Source of the DNA: Blastococcus aggregatus
GTDB lineage: Bacteria; Actinomycetota; Actinomycetes; Mycobacteriales; Geodermatophilaceae
Direction of reading: 5' to 3'
DNA: 64,000 nt
Assembly: GCF_900221005.1 (NCBI RefSeq)
Contig: NZ_OBQI01000001.1
Coordinates: forward strand, 868,001 to 932,000
A program made the position numbers and the translations under genes. Of this stretch, positions 45,698-56,913 are shown piece after piece; within the stretch, counting starts at the first letter, position 1, and every line of letters begins with the position of its first letter. The notes beneath the pieces were generated by a model. The model was not told where the DNA came from. It was given only the letters and a program-made list of their open reading frames with translations, and searched no databases.

Positions 45698-47148
45698 CCG
45701 GACCGCCTGCTCGGGCGGAGATCGCCGCCCGACGGTGCCAAGGTGGGGCATGTCCGCTCCCGCACTCCCCCGCCACCGCGTCGACCTACTGGTCGTCGGC
45801 GCCGGGACCGCCGGCCTGGTCGGCGCCCAGGTCGCGGCAGCGACCGGCGCCCGGGTCCTGCTCGTGGAGCGCGCCCGCTTCGGCGGGGACTGCCTGTGGA
45901 CCGGCTGCGTGCCCTCCAAGGCCCTGCTCGCGGCGGCGCACGCCGCTGCCGACGCCCGGGCCGCGAGCCGCTACGGCGTGCACGTCGGGGACGTGCGCGT
46001 CGACGGCCCGGCCGTGCTCGCGGCCGTGCGGCAGGCGATCACCACCATCGAGCCGGTCGACTCGCCGGAGGCCGTCCGGGCCTCGGGCGCCGGGACGGCG
46101 ACGGGGGACGTGCGGTTCACGGGGCGCGACCGGGCGGAGGTCGACGGCGTCCCGGTCCGGTTCCGGCAGGCCCTCGTGTGCACGGGCTCGGCCCCGGACC
46201 TGCCGGAGCTGCCCGGACTGGCCGACGTCGATCCGCTGACCACCGACTCGCTGTGGGACCTGCCCGATCTCCCCGCTCGGCTCGCCGTCCTGGGCGGTGG
46301 CACAAGCGGCTGCGAACTGGCCCAGGCGTTCGCGCGGCTCGGCGTCCCCGTGACCCTGGTCGAGGCCGCCGACCGGCTGCTGCCCGGTGAGGACCCGGCG
46401 GCCTCCGCGGTCGTGGCCGACGCGCTCCGCCGCGACGGCGTGGACGTGCGGACGGGCGGCGCGCCGGTCCGGGTGACCGGCGGCCCGCAGGGCGGGACGC
46501 TGCACCTGTCCGACGGCGGCACCGCCGGCTTCACCCGGCTGCTCGTCGCCGTCGGCCGGACCCCGCGGACCGCCGGCCTCGGGCTCGACGCGGCGGACGT
46601 CGCCGTGGACGGCCGCGGCTGCGTGGTCGTGGACGACGCGCTGCGGACGACGAACCCGCGGATCTGGGCCGCCGGCGACGTGACCGGCCACCCCGCCTAC
46701 ACGCACGTGGCCGGCGTGCACGGCAACACCGCGGCTCTGAACGCCGTCCTCGGCCTGCGCCGCAGGATCGACCTGTCCGCCGTGCCGCGCGTGACGTTCA
46801 CCCGGCCGGAGGTCGCTGCCGTCGGCGAGCCCACGGCGGACCCGGGGCCGGACCGGCAGGTCCACACCCAGGGGCTGGACCACGCCGACCGGGCGATCGC
46901 CGAGCAGGCGACCGAGGGGTTCACCCGGCTGGTCGTGGACGGCCGGCACCGCGTCCGCGGAGCCACGGTGGTGGGCCCGCGGGCGGGCGAGGCGCTCGCC
47001 GAGCTGACGCTGGCGGTGTCGCGCGGGCTCACGACCGCGCACCTGACCGGCGCGGTCCACCCCTATCCCACCTACGCCGACCCGCAGTGGAACGCCGCGA
47101 TCGCCGACGTCCGCGCCCGGCTGACCGGCCGCTCGGCGATGCTCGCCG

Positions 47149-49587
<2,439 letters not shown>

Positions 49588-49856
49588 GGAGCTCCTTCGG
49601 GGACGACAGCGGTCGGCCCACCCAGGGGTGGGCCACCGTCCACCGTGCCCGCCTCTGCGCGGGGAGCCACGTGCTCGGGCAGGTCGTCACGCAACCGCAA
49701 ACTGGTTGACGAGGCCGGAGGACGTCCCGCCCGGGTCCCCGTGACGTTCGCCCCTCGCCTCCCCCCGGGCGCCGTCGAAGGCTGGTCCCGCGCCGCCATC
49801 CGCGGCGCCGCTGGCGCTCCGCACCCGCACCGGACGAGGGCCACCGAGGGGGCGAC

Positions 49857-50333
49857 ATGACCGAGACCACACGCAACCAGCAGGACACCACGACGACCGC
49901 GCGCCCGGGCGTACCGGCACCGCGCAGCCCTTCCGCACCGCAGAGCCGGCCCTCCGGGTGGACCGGATGGGTGGTGTTCGGCGGGGCGATGCTGATCCTG
50001 TCCGGCGCCTTCCAGGTCGTGCTCGGACTCGTCGCACTGCTGGACGACGGACTGTTCGTGGTGCGGCCGAGCGGCCTCGTCCTCGACGTCGACTACACCA
50101 CGTGGGGCTGGGCGCACCTGGCCATCGGGGTCCTCGCGATCCTCCTGGGCCTCGGGCTGCTGGCCGGCAACCTGGCCGCCCGCATCGTCGGCGTCGCGCT
50201 GGCCGGCGTCAGCGCGCTGGCCAACCTCGCCTTCATCCCGGCCTACCCGATCTGGTCGACGATCGTCATCGCCGTCGACGTCCTGATCATCTACGCGATC
50301 GTCGTGCACGGGGACGAACTGCGGTCGCGCTGA
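49857..50333 (+). CDS. DUF7144 family membrane protein
   Basis: 158 residues. After a 35-residue polar tail come four membrane helices: WVVFGGAMLILSGAFQVVLGL, the WGWAHLAIGVLAILLGLGLL helix, AARIVGVALAGVSALANLAF, and a last helix STIVIAVDVLIIYAIVVHG. The HLAIG...LGLLAGNLAARI pattern is characteristic of this common actinobacterial family. Function unknown. It is followed by a strong hairpin terminator shared with tRNA-Arg on the opposite strand. Confidence 0.88.
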   Translation: MTETTRNQQDTTTTARPGVPAPRSPSAPQSRPSGWTGWVVFGGAMLILSGAFQVVLGLVALLDDGLFVVRPSGLVLDVDYTTWGWAHLAIGVLAILLGLGLLAGNLAARIVGVALAGVSALANLAFIPAYPIWSTIVIAVDVLIIYAIVVHGDELRSR

Positions 50334-50381
50334 GGAGGCGGGCACGACCCCGCTGGAGACCGCCCGCGCCGGACGACGAAG

Positions 50382-50413
50382 CGGCCCCGCACTTCCGTCG
50401 AAGTGCGGGGCCG
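50382..50413. terminator. Perfect 13-bp hairpin after the DUF7144 gene
   Basis: CGGCCCCGCACTT (50382-50394) and AAGTGCGGGGCCG (50401-50413) pair perfectly around a 6-base loop. It lies ~50 bases past the DUF7144 stop and 20 bases past the tRNA-Arg 3' end on the minus strand, so it can end both transcripts. Confidence 0.75.
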
Positions 50414-50433
50414 CTCGGTGTCTCAACCAGACG

Positions 50434-50506
50434 TGCACCCGAAGGGATTCGAACCCCTAACCTTCTGATCCGTAGTCAGATGCTCTATCCGTTGAGCTAC
50501 GGGTGC
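50434..50506 (-). tRNA. tRNA-Arg(ACG)
   Basis: 73 bases with acceptor GCACCCG/CGGGTGC and anticodon ACG in the loop CTACGGA. A34 is the target of TadA, encoded at 20622-21092, which lets this tRNA read CGU, CGC and CGA. CCA is not encoded. Confidence 0.95.
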
Positions 50507-50526
50507 CTGTGTTCAGTTGTGGTGCG

Positions 50527-50615
50527 CGGAGGCTCCGGGATTTGAACCCGGGATGGGGATTAACCCAAACCGCATTAGCAGTGCGGCGCCATAGACCGGA
50601 CTAGGCGAAGCCTCC
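50527..50615 (-). tRNA. tRNA-Ser(GCT)
   Basis: 89 bases with acceptor GGAGGCT/AGCCTCC, a long variable arm and anticodon GCT in the loop CTGCTAA. It lies 20 bases from tRNA-Arg(ACG), same strand, so the two are probably one transcript. CCA is not encoded. Confidence 0.95.
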
Positions 50616-50722
50616 CGGGGTCCGAGTTTCCTCGTAACCGCCGACGGAGAGACTACCAGCGCCCCGGGCCGCGCTCGCAGCCCGGGTGGCCCCTCCCGCT
50701 CCCGCCCACGCGCTCCCCGCGA

Positions 50723-50779
50723 CGAGTGCGACGAACTCGTGGCGATGAGGCGCTGATGGCCACGAGTTCGTCGCACTCG
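50723..50779 (-). terminator. Perfect 21-bp hairpin after the MFS gene
   Basis: Arms 50723-50743 and 50759-50779 (CGAGTGCGACGAACTC... and its complement) pair perfectly over 21 bases around a 15-base loop. It begins 9 bases after the MFS stop codon and lacks a U-tract. It is the longest perfect stem that I found in the window apart from the 22-bp arms at 8872-8934. Confidence 0.7.
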
Positions 50780-50788
50780 CCGGTGGGG

Positions 50789-52000
50789 TCAGGCGGCAAC
50801 GGGCTCGCGGACGGCGTTCCGGGCGACCGCCACCGGACGACGCCCCGGCACGAGCGTGATGGCGACGGCGGTGGCCGCACCCACGGCGGCCAGCGCCAGG
50901 CTGCCGCTCACCCCGAACCGGCCCTCGATCAGCGCGCCACCGACGGCCGCACCGATGGCCGAGGCGCCCACGGTGATGGTGGACAGCCAGGTGAAGGCCT
51001 CGGTGGTCGCGTGCATCGGCGCCATGGAGCCGACCAGCGTGTTCTGCACGGTCAGGGTCGGGGCGATCGCCGTCCCGCCCAGGAAGAGCAGCACGCCCAG
51101 CGCCCACGGGCTGGAGATCCAGGCCAGCGGCGCGAGGCCGATCGTCACGCCGAGCAGCAGCAGCCGGTACTGCCGGGGCAGCGACATGCTGAGCACGCGG
51201 GCGCCGAACCACAGGCCGCCGATGGTCGAGCCGAGCGCCCAGAGCGCCAGCAGGATCCCGGACATGCCCGGCCGGCCCATCTGCTCCGCGAACGCCGGGA
51301 CGGCGACCTCGAGCGCCCCGAACCCGAGCATCAGGGCCGCGCCGCTGATCAGCAGCCGCGGCATGCCCGGCGTCCGGACGGTCGAGAACATCCCCGCACC
51401 CGCCCCCGGCGAGGGGACGTAGGCCCGGGTGGCCGCCGAGGTGGCGATGCCCAGGGAGCCGGCGACGGCGAGCACGCCCGCGACGCCGATCGCCAGGGCC
51501 GGGGAGGTGAGGACGGCGAGCGCCGCGACCAGCGAGGGGCCGACGACGAAGACGAGCTCGGTGGCCGTGGCGTCCAGCGCGTAGGCGGTCGGGCGCACCC
51601 GCGGATCGACCCGCGACCAGAGCGCGCGCACGGTGCCCGAGACCAGCGGGGTGGCCATGCCCGCCCCGGCCGAGGCGGCGATCACGGCGGCGTTCGGCGC
51701 ACCGGCCAGGACGGCGACCACGAGCAGCGCCAGGAGCAGCGGATAGGCGGCGGCCTGCGCGAGGAGCACCGGGCGGGGGCCGCGGCGGTCGGCGAGCCGG
51801 CCGAGGATCGGCGCCATGACCGCCGAGGCGACGCCCAGCGTGGCGGCCGCGAGCCCGGCGACGGCATAGGAGCCGGTCTGCTGCTGCACCATGAGCAGCA
51901 GCGCCAGCGGGACCATGGCCGAGGGCAGCCGGCCGGCGAAACCGGCGAGCAGCAGCACGGGGGCCGAGGGCAGCCGCCAGACAGGGAGGTACGCACGCAC
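50789..52000 (-). CDS. MFS transporter
   Basis: 403 residues from GTG 52000; an in-frame TTG at 52030 would add ten residues. About twelve membrane helices are predicted. LGRLADRRGPRPVLL is the conserved MFS loop 2-3 motif. The VRALWSRVDPRVRPTAYALDATATELVFVVGPSLVA region is typical of actinobacterial drug/sugar efflux-type MFS members. It diverges from a CGNR zinc-finger regulator gene across a 30-base palindrome, so regulated efflux of a small compound is likely, but the substrate is unknown. Confidence 0.88.
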   Translation of the reverse strand: MRAYLPVWRLPSAPVLLLAGFAGRLPSAMVPLALLLMVQQQTGSYAVAGLAAATLGVASAVMAPILGRLADRRGPRPVLLAQAAAYPLLLALLVVAVLAGAPNAAVIAASAGAGMATPLVSGTVRALWSRVDPRVRPTAYALDATATELVFVVGPSLVAALAVLTSPALAIGVAGVLAVAGSLGIATSAATRAYVPSPGAGAGMFSTVRTPGMPRLLISGAALMLGFGALEVAVPAFAEQMGRPGMSGILLALWALGSTIGGLWFGARVLSMSLPRQYRLLLLGVTIGLAPLAWISSPWALGVLLFLGGTAIAPTLTVQNTLVGSMAPMHATTEAFTWLSTITVGASAIGAAVGGALIEGRFGVSGSLALAAVGAATAVAITLVPGRRPVAVARNAVREPVAA

Positions 52001-52037
52001 GGGGAAGCTCGTTTTCCACTTGCAGGACAAGGAATCG

Positions 52038-52067
52038 GTAGGCGGTCAATGCACGTTGACCACCTAC
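52038..52067. promoter_or_regulatory. 30-bp imperfect palindrome, likely operator between MFS and CGNR genes
   Basis: GTAGGCGGTCAA (52038-52049) and TTGACCACCTAC (52056-52067) are complementary at 11 of 12 positions around a TGCACG centre. Each arm carries TTGACC, a good -35 element pointing outward, so two divergent promoters may share the site. The adjacent DNA-binding CGNR protein is the obvious candidate to bind here. Confidence 0.55.
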
Positions 52068-52103
52068 GAGACGCGACGGTAGCACGGATCGGTAGGGAGT
52101 CAC

Positions 52104-52637
52104 ATGGATTACGACACCTACGGGTCGACTGCGGTGGAGTTGGCGATCGAACTGGCCAACACCGAGCGCAGCGACCCGGAGTGGGCGCGTGCCTTCCTGG
52201 CCTCCCACGACGAGTGGTTCACGCCGGGCACCTCGCTCGAGCTCTCCCCCGGTGAGACCTCCCGGGCAGCCGCGACAGCTGACCTGGTGCGCGCCGTCGC
52301 GCTGGCCGAGTCGCAGGCCGACGTCCTCGACCGGCTCAACGAGCTGCTGGCCCTGGCCCGGCCGCGGCCCTACGCCACCGACCACGACGGCGAGCTGCAC
52401 CTGCACTACGCCCGCCCGGACGCCCCCGCGCTCGAGCAGCTGACGACGACCGTGGCGATGGGGCTCTCCCAGGTGGTCGTGCAGCACGGCTGGCAGCGCC
52501 TGGGCGTCTGCGCGGCCGAGAGCTGCGACGACGTCTACGTCGACACCTCGCGCAACGCCAGCCGCCGCTACTGCTCCAACACCTGCGCCAGCCGCTCGAC
52601 CGTCGCCGCGTACCGCGCCCGCCAGAAGACCGAATAG
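52104..52637 (+). CDS. CGNR zinc-finger protein (ABATE-type regulator)
   Basis: 177 residues from ATG with GGGAG upstream. The N-terminal ~125 residues are a helical domain with the ABATE-like YDTYGSTAVELAIELANT and LNELLALARPRPY. The C-terminal finger reads GVCAAESCDDVYVDTSRNASRRYCSNTCASR, with four Cys and the Asn/Arg residues for which CGNR is named. Family members are thought to be stress-related transcription regulators. It is divergent from an MFS gene, which it probably controls. Confidence 0.92.
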   Translation: MDYDTYGSTAVELAIELANTERSDPEWARAFLASHDEWFTPGTSLELSPGETSRAAATADLVRAVALAESQADVLDRLNELLALARPRPYATDHDGELHLHYARPDAPALEQLTTTVAMGLSQVVVQHGWQRLGVCAAESCDDVYVDTSRNASRRYCSNTCASRSTVAAYRARQKTE

Positions 52638-52746
52638 CGGCCGATCCGGACTCGAAAGCCCAGGTCAGGGGCGTGCGTTCACCCGATCGGGTGAAGCGTC
52701 GGTGGAGCGGGTCCAGTCAGGCGGGGCGGCGTCCGACATCCCCGGC

Positions 52747-53001
52747 ATGGACAGGTACAGGACGACGACGACGCTGCCGTTCGCGCATCTCGCCGGCGCG
52801 ACGTCCGCGCTCCGCACCGAGTTGCACCGCCTCATCGCCGCGGACGACGAGCGGCGGGTGGCCGACTGGTCGACGCTCCGGGTGGTGGGGCCCCAGGAGG
52901 TGTTCGGGCCGCACGGCGCCGTGCACTTCGAGTACCGCGGATCCGTCCAGTTCCGCCGGCTGGCGGCGCTCCCGAACAGGGCGGCGCACAGCCACAGCTG
53001 A
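52747..53001 (+). CDS. Hypothetical protein
   Basis: 84 residues from ATG 52747 (MDRYRTTTTLPFAHLAGATS); an in-frame GTG at 52702 would add 15 residues. It has a mixed charged composition with ELHRLIAADDERRVADW and GAVHFEYRGSVQFRRL. No membrane helix or known motif is seen, and no clear ribosome binding site for either start. It is the best coding candidate in the stretch 52638-53203, in which nothing else was found except a hairpin. I do not recognise the family. Confidence 0.45.
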   Translation: MDRYRTTTTLPFAHLAGATSALRTELHRLIAADDERRVADWSTLRVVGPQEVFGPHGAVHFEYRGSVQFRRLAALPNRAAHSHS

Positions 53002-53048
53002 CGTACGGCGATCCACGTCGACGCCCGTCCTCCCTCACCGCCGCGCTT

Positions 53049-53076
53049 CCTCCCTCACCGCCCACCGTGAGGGAGG
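53049..53076. terminator. 10-bp hairpin after the hypothetical gene
   Basis: CCTCCCTCAC (53049-53058) and GTGAGGGAGG (53067-53076) pair perfectly around an 8-base loop. An extra partial copy of the left arm (CCTCCCTCAC) precedes it at ~53030. It lies ~50 bases past the stop of the hypothetical gene. Confidence 0.55.
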
Positions 53077-53203
53077 ACGCAGCACGATCAGGTTCCCTGA
53101 TCCCGGCACGGCTGGGGCGGGGCGTGGCGGGTGGGGCGCCAGGGAAGCGCCGCGAGCGAGCCTGGCCCGTTCCGCACGGACTCCGGGCGACGCTGCGGCC
53201 GTG

Positions 53204-53437
53204 ATGCGCTACCGAGTGGTGACCCAGGACGGCCAGGAGGCCGGTGCGTTCCTCGCCGCGGACGACGACCTGGCCGCGATGCGCCGGGGCCTGCCGGTCC
53301 GCGACGCCTCCGTGCGCGCCTCGGGGGGCGCCCTGGACCCGGACGAGTACCGGCTGGAGAAGTGGGTCGCCGGCGCCTGGGACTTCGCCGGCCGGTACGC
53401 CTTCGTCGGCACCGCGCCCACCGCGCTCGTCGCCTGA
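53204..53437 (+). CDS. Small hypothetical protein
   Basis: 77 residues starting MRYRVVTQDGQEAGAFLAADDDL and ending FAGRYAFVGTAPTALVA. Two short beta-rich halves with a DPDEYRLEKWVAGAWDFAGRYAF segment suggest a compact soluble protein. The ATG directly follows a GTG in the same frame. No family is recognised and no strong ribosome binding site is seen. Codon use is fully in line with neighbours (G/C at third positions), which favours a real gene. Confidence 0.6.
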   Translation: MRYRVVTQDGQEAGAFLAADDDLAAMRRGLPVRDASVRASGGALDPDEYRLEKWVAGAWDFAGRYAFVGTAPTALVA

Positions 53438-53489
53438 CCTCCCCGCGTCCCTGGCCGCACGCGGGCCGACGCTGAACTAGCGTCCCGGC

Positions 53490-54920
53490 GTGCCCACCCC
53501 GCCGAACCTGGACGCCCGGCTGCACGCCCTCGTCGGCGGGCTGCCCAGCTCCCCGGCCGACCAATGGCTGCACCGGCTCACCCGCTCGGCCAACCACGGC
53601 CGGTTGTGGCTGGGCATCGGCGGGCTGCTGGCGCTCCGCCGGGGGCCGCTGCGCCGCGCCGCCCTGCGGGGAGCCGGCTCCATGGCGATCACCAGCGCGC
53701 TGGTCAACACCGTCCTCAAGCCGGTCGTCCGGCGCGGCCGGCCCCAGCACAGCGGGCGCAGCGAGCGGATGCTGCACCGCTCGCCGACGTCGTCGTCCTT
53801 CCCGAGCGGGCACGCGGCCTCCGCGGCGGCGTTCGTCACCGGTGTCGCCATGGAGTCGCTGCCGGTCGGCGCCGCGCTCGCGCCGGTCGGGCTCGCCGTC
53901 GGCTACTCGCGGGTGCACGTCGGCGTGCACTACCCGGGGGACGTCGTCGCCGGCTTCGCCGTGGGCGCGGGGGTGGCCGCGGCCACGCAGCACTGGTGGC
54001 GGGTGCGCCCCACGGATCCGGCCCGGGTGCGCCCGGCCTCGGACGCCCCGGCCCTCCCCGACGGCGAGGGCCTGGTGGTCGCGGTGAACCCGCGCTCGGG
54101 CCCCGACGACTACGACCCCGCCGAGGACATCCGCCGCCTGCTGCCCCGCGCGCGCGTGCTCGAGCTGACCGAGGACGCCGGCGTCGAGGAGCTGCTCGGG
54201 CCGGCGGCCCGCGAGGGCGCCCGGGCCCTGGGCGTCGCGGGCGGGGACGGCAGCGTGGCCGCGGCCGCCGCGGTGGCGCTCGAGCACGGGCTACCGCTGG
54301 CCGTCATCCCCGCGGGCACGCTCAACCACTTCGCCCGCGACGTCGGCCTGCTCACCCCGCAGGACGCCGTCGACGGGGTGCTGGCCGGCGAGGGGGTGAC
54401 CGTCGACGTCGCCGAGGTCAACGGGACGCCGTTCCTCAACACCTCGAGCATCGGCGCCTATCCGGAGATGGTGCGCCGCCGCGACCGGCTGTCGGGGCGG
54501 ATGGGCAAGTGGCTGGCGCTCACCGTGGCGGCGGCCCAGGTGCTGCGCACGGGCACGCCGGTGGAGCTCGACGTGGACGGGCAGCGGCTGCGGGTCTGGA
54601 TCCTCTTCGTCGGCAACGGCCTCTACACCCCGCGCGGGCTCTCCCCCGCCTGGCGCCCGCGGCTGGAGGACGGTCTGCTCGACGTCCAGTACCTGCGCGC
54701 CGACCTCCGCTTCGGTCGCACCCGCGCGGTCCTGGCCACGCTGCTGGGCGTGAGCGAGCACAGCCGCAGCTACGGCAAGTTCCAGACGACGGAGCTGGAC
54801 GTGGTCTCCCGGTCGGGCCCGCAGCGGGTGGCCTACGACGGCGAGATGGGCGAGCCGGCCACCGAGTTCCGCTTCCGCAAGCGCGCGTCGCTGACCGTCT
54901 ACTGCTCCCGCCCCCGCTGA
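53490..54920 (+). CDS. Fusion of PAP2 phosphatase and diacylglycerol kinase-like domain
   Basis: 476 residues from a GTG start. Residues ~1-180 carry the complete PAP2 signature: KPVVRRGRP, SSFPSGHAASAAA and SRVHVGVHYPGDVVAG. Residues ~190-476 are a DAGK catalytic domain with VVAVNPRSGPDDYD, LGVAGGDGSVAAAAAVALEHGLPLAVIPAGTLNHFARDVG and the later YDGEMGEPATEF. One part removes lipid phosphate and the other can phosphorylate a lipid, so the protein probably acts on phosphatidic acid/diacylglycerol or an isoprenoid lipid at the membrane. Such fusions are known in actinobacteria. Confidence 0.92.
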   Translation: MPTPPNLDARLHALVGGLPSSPADQWLHRLTRSANHGRLWLGIGGLLALRRGPLRRAALRGAGSMAITSALVNTVLKPVVRRGRPQHSGRSERMLHRSPTSSSFPSGHAASAAAFVTGVAMESLPVGAALAPVGLAVGYSRVHVGVHYPGDVVAGFAVGAGVAAATQHWWRVRPTDPARVRPASDAPALPDGEGLVVAVNPRSGPDDYDPAEDIRRLLPRARVLELTEDAGVEELLGPAAREGARALGVAGGDGSVAAAAAVALEHGLPLAVIPAGTLNHFARDVGLLTPQDAVDGVLAGEGVTVDVAEVNGTPFLNTSSIGAYPEMVRRRDRLSGRMGKWLALTVAAAQVLRTGTPVELDVDGQRLRVWILFVGNGLYTPRGLSPAWRPRLEDGLLDVQYLRADLRFGRTRAVLATLLGVSEHSRSYGKFQTTELDVVSRSGPQRVAYDGEMGEPATEFRFRKRASLTVYCSRPR

Positions 54921-54943
54921 CCTCGTCCACTGTGCCGGCGTAT

Positions 54944-54983
54944 TCCGGACGTTGCGGACACGATCGCGGCGGCAACGTCCGGA
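54944..54983 (+). terminator. 12-bp hairpin after the PAP2-DAGK gene
   Basis: TCCGGACGTTGC (54944-54955) and GCAACGTCCGGA (54972-54983) pair perfectly with a 16-base loop. It starts 23 bases past the stop codon. The loop is G/C-rich and no U-tract follows. Confidence 0.65.
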
Positions 54984-55125
54984 GTCGGCCCGCTGAGTGC
55001 GTGCCAGCCGTCGAGGGGCGGACCGCGCCCGTGATCACTACGGTCGGACGCAGGGATTGCCCCGGGCGCGGGCCGGGCAGTGCACGATCCGACGTCCATC
55101 GAGGTACAGAGGGAAAGAGGTCACC

Positions 55126-55671
55126 ATGCTGGTCCGCCGGATCGCTCGGCCCCTGCTCGCCGCCCCGTTCATCTACGGCGGCATCAGCACCCTGCGCAAG
55201 CCGCAGGACCGCGTCCCGGGGGCAGCCCCGGTCGTGGAGAAGATCGCCGAGACCGCGGACAAGCAGCTCCCGGTCCAGGTCCCCCGCGACGTCGAGCAGT
55301 ACGTGAAGGCCAACGCCGCGCTGCAGGTGGGTGCGGGTGCGCTGTTCGCCCTCGGCCGCCTCCCCCGGCTGACCTCGCTGGCGCTCGCCGGCTCGACCGT
55401 GCCGACGACGCTGGCCGGTCACCGGTTCTGGGAGGAGGACGACCCCAAGGTCTCCTTCGAGAAGATCGCCCACTTCGTGAAGAACCTCGGGCTGATCGGT
55501 GGGCTGCTGCTGGCCACCGTCGACACCGAGGGCAAGCCGTCGGTCGGCTACCGCGCCCGAAAGGGCGCCAAGGCCGCGGCCGTCGCCACCGAGAAGAGCT
55601 TCGAGAAGGCCTCCAAGCGCGCCGCCAAGGCGCAGAAGAAGGCCGAGAAGAAGCTCAAGAAGAAGCACTGA
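55126..55671 (+). CDS. DoxX family membrane protein with Lys-rich tail
   Basis: 181 residues from ATG 55126, with AAAGAGG upstream. The start MLVRRIARPLLAAPFIYGGI and the NAALQVGAGALFALGRLPRLTSLALAG and FVKNLGLIGGLLLATVDTEGKPS segments are typical of actinobacterial DoxX proteins with four short helices. The last ~30 residues alternate Lys and Ala and end KKAEKKLKKKH, suggesting a cytoplasmic tail that binds nucleic acid or lipid head groups. Function unknown. Confidence 0.9.
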   Translation: MLVRRIARPLLAAPFIYGGISTLRKPQDRVPGAAPVVEKIAETADKQLPVQVPRDVEQYVKANAALQVGAGALFALGRLPRLTSLALAGSTVPTTLAGHRFWEEDDPKVSFEKIAHFVKNLGLIGGLLLATVDTEGKPSVGYRARKGAKAAAVATEKSFEKASKRAAKAQKKAEKKLKKKH

Positions 55672-55684
55672 GCAGGGTCGGGCA

Positions 55685-56734
55685 CTGAGCACGCCCCTGG
55701 CACCCGCGGCCGCGCTCCGGAGGATCGCCTTCCTCCTGGAGCGCGCCCGCGAGCCCAGCTACCGGGTGCAGGCGTTCCGCACCGCCGCCGCCGTCGTCGA
55801 CGGGCTCGGTGCGGACCAGCTCGACCTGAAGATCCGCACCAACACGCTCAAGGACCTCAAGGGCGTGGGCCCGAAGACCGCCGCCGTCGTCGTGCAGGCG
55901 CACAAGGGCCAGGTGCCCGAGTACCTGACAAAGCTCGAGCAGGACCTCGCCGAGCTCGTCCCGATGGCCGACGACGTCGCCGCGTTCCGGGCCGCACTCA
56001 AGGGCGACCTGCACCTGCACTCCGACTGGTCCGACGGCGGCAGCCCGATCCGCGAGATGGCCGAGGCGGCCATCGCCATCGGCCACGAGTACATGGCGCT
56101 GACCGACCACTCCCCCCGGCTGACCGTCGCCAACGGCCTGTCCCCGGCGCGGCTCGAGCAGCAGCTGGACGTCGTCGCCGCGCTCAACGAGGAGCTCGCG
56201 CCCTTCCGGATCCTCACCGGCATCGAGTGCGACATCAACGCCGACGGCACCCTCGACCAGACCGACGAGCTGCTCGGCCGGCTCGACGTCGTCGTCGCCA
56301 GCGTGCACTCCGACCTGCGCGCGGCCAGCGCGGAGATGACCGAGCGGATGCTCACCGCCGTCGCCAACCCGCACACCGACGTCCTCGGGCACTGCACCGG
56401 CCGGCTGGTGATCGGGCGGAAGCAGCGCAACGGCGAGCAGAAGCCGCGCCCGGAGAGCACCTTCGACGCCGAGGCGGTGTTCGCCGCCTGCGTCGAGTTC
56501 GGTACCGCCGTCGAGATCAACTCCCGCCCGGAGCGGCTGGACCCGCCGCGGCGGCTGCTCACCCTGGCCCGCGAGCTGGGCTGCGAGTTCGCCATCGACA
56601 CCGACGCGCACGCACCCGGTCAGCTGGACTGGCAGTACAACGGCGTCGAGCGGGCCATCGAGTGCGGCGTGGAGCCCGGCCGGGTGATCAACACCCGGTC
56701 CGCCGACGAGCTGCTGGCCTGGACGCAGGACTGA
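55685..56734 (+). CDS. PHP domain phosphoesterase (PolX C-terminal-like)
   Basis: 349 residues if translation starts at CTG 55685; no ATG, GTG or TTG exists in frame between the DoxX coding region and the conserved start (TPLAPAAALRRIAFLLERA), and the gap to the DoxX stop is only 13 bases. A helix-hairpin-helix (LKDLKGVGPKTAAVVVQAH) is followed by the PHP domain, with metal ligands in GDLHLHSDWSDGG, ALTDHS, GIECDIN and the late FAIDTDAHAPGQLD. These fit a metal-dependent phosphoesterase related to the C-terminal part of PolX. No polymerase domain is present. Confidence 0.88.
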   Translation: MSTPLAPAAALRRIAFLLERAREPSYRVQAFRTAAAVVDGLGADQLDLKIRTNTLKDLKGVGPKTAAVVVQAHKGQVPEYLTKLEQDLAELVPMADDVAAFRAALKGDLHLHSDWSDGGSPIREMAEAAIAIGHEYMALTDHSPRLTVANGLSPARLEQQLDVVAALNEELAPFRILTGIECDINADGTLDQTDELLGRLDVVVASVHSDLRAASAEMTERMLTAVANPHTDVLGHCTGRLVIGRKQRNGEQKPRPESTFDAEAVFAACVEFGTAVEINSRPERLDPPRRLLTLARELGCEFAIDTDAHAPGQLDWQYNGVERAIECGVEPGRVINTRSADELLAWTQD

Positions 56735-56913
56735 CGACGGCGCGCTGAGCTGGCCCGATGCGACCGGTGTGACACCAGTGGCGTCGGCAGATCAGCACCT
56801 ACCGGACCGGCACGGTTCTGGTCTACGTTTCGCCCGACCGCGGCCACCCGGCCGCTCGCGTGCCGATCGCTCCCCGTCGACGGCCGACCCGTTCCGCCGT
56901 CGGAGGATCCCGC

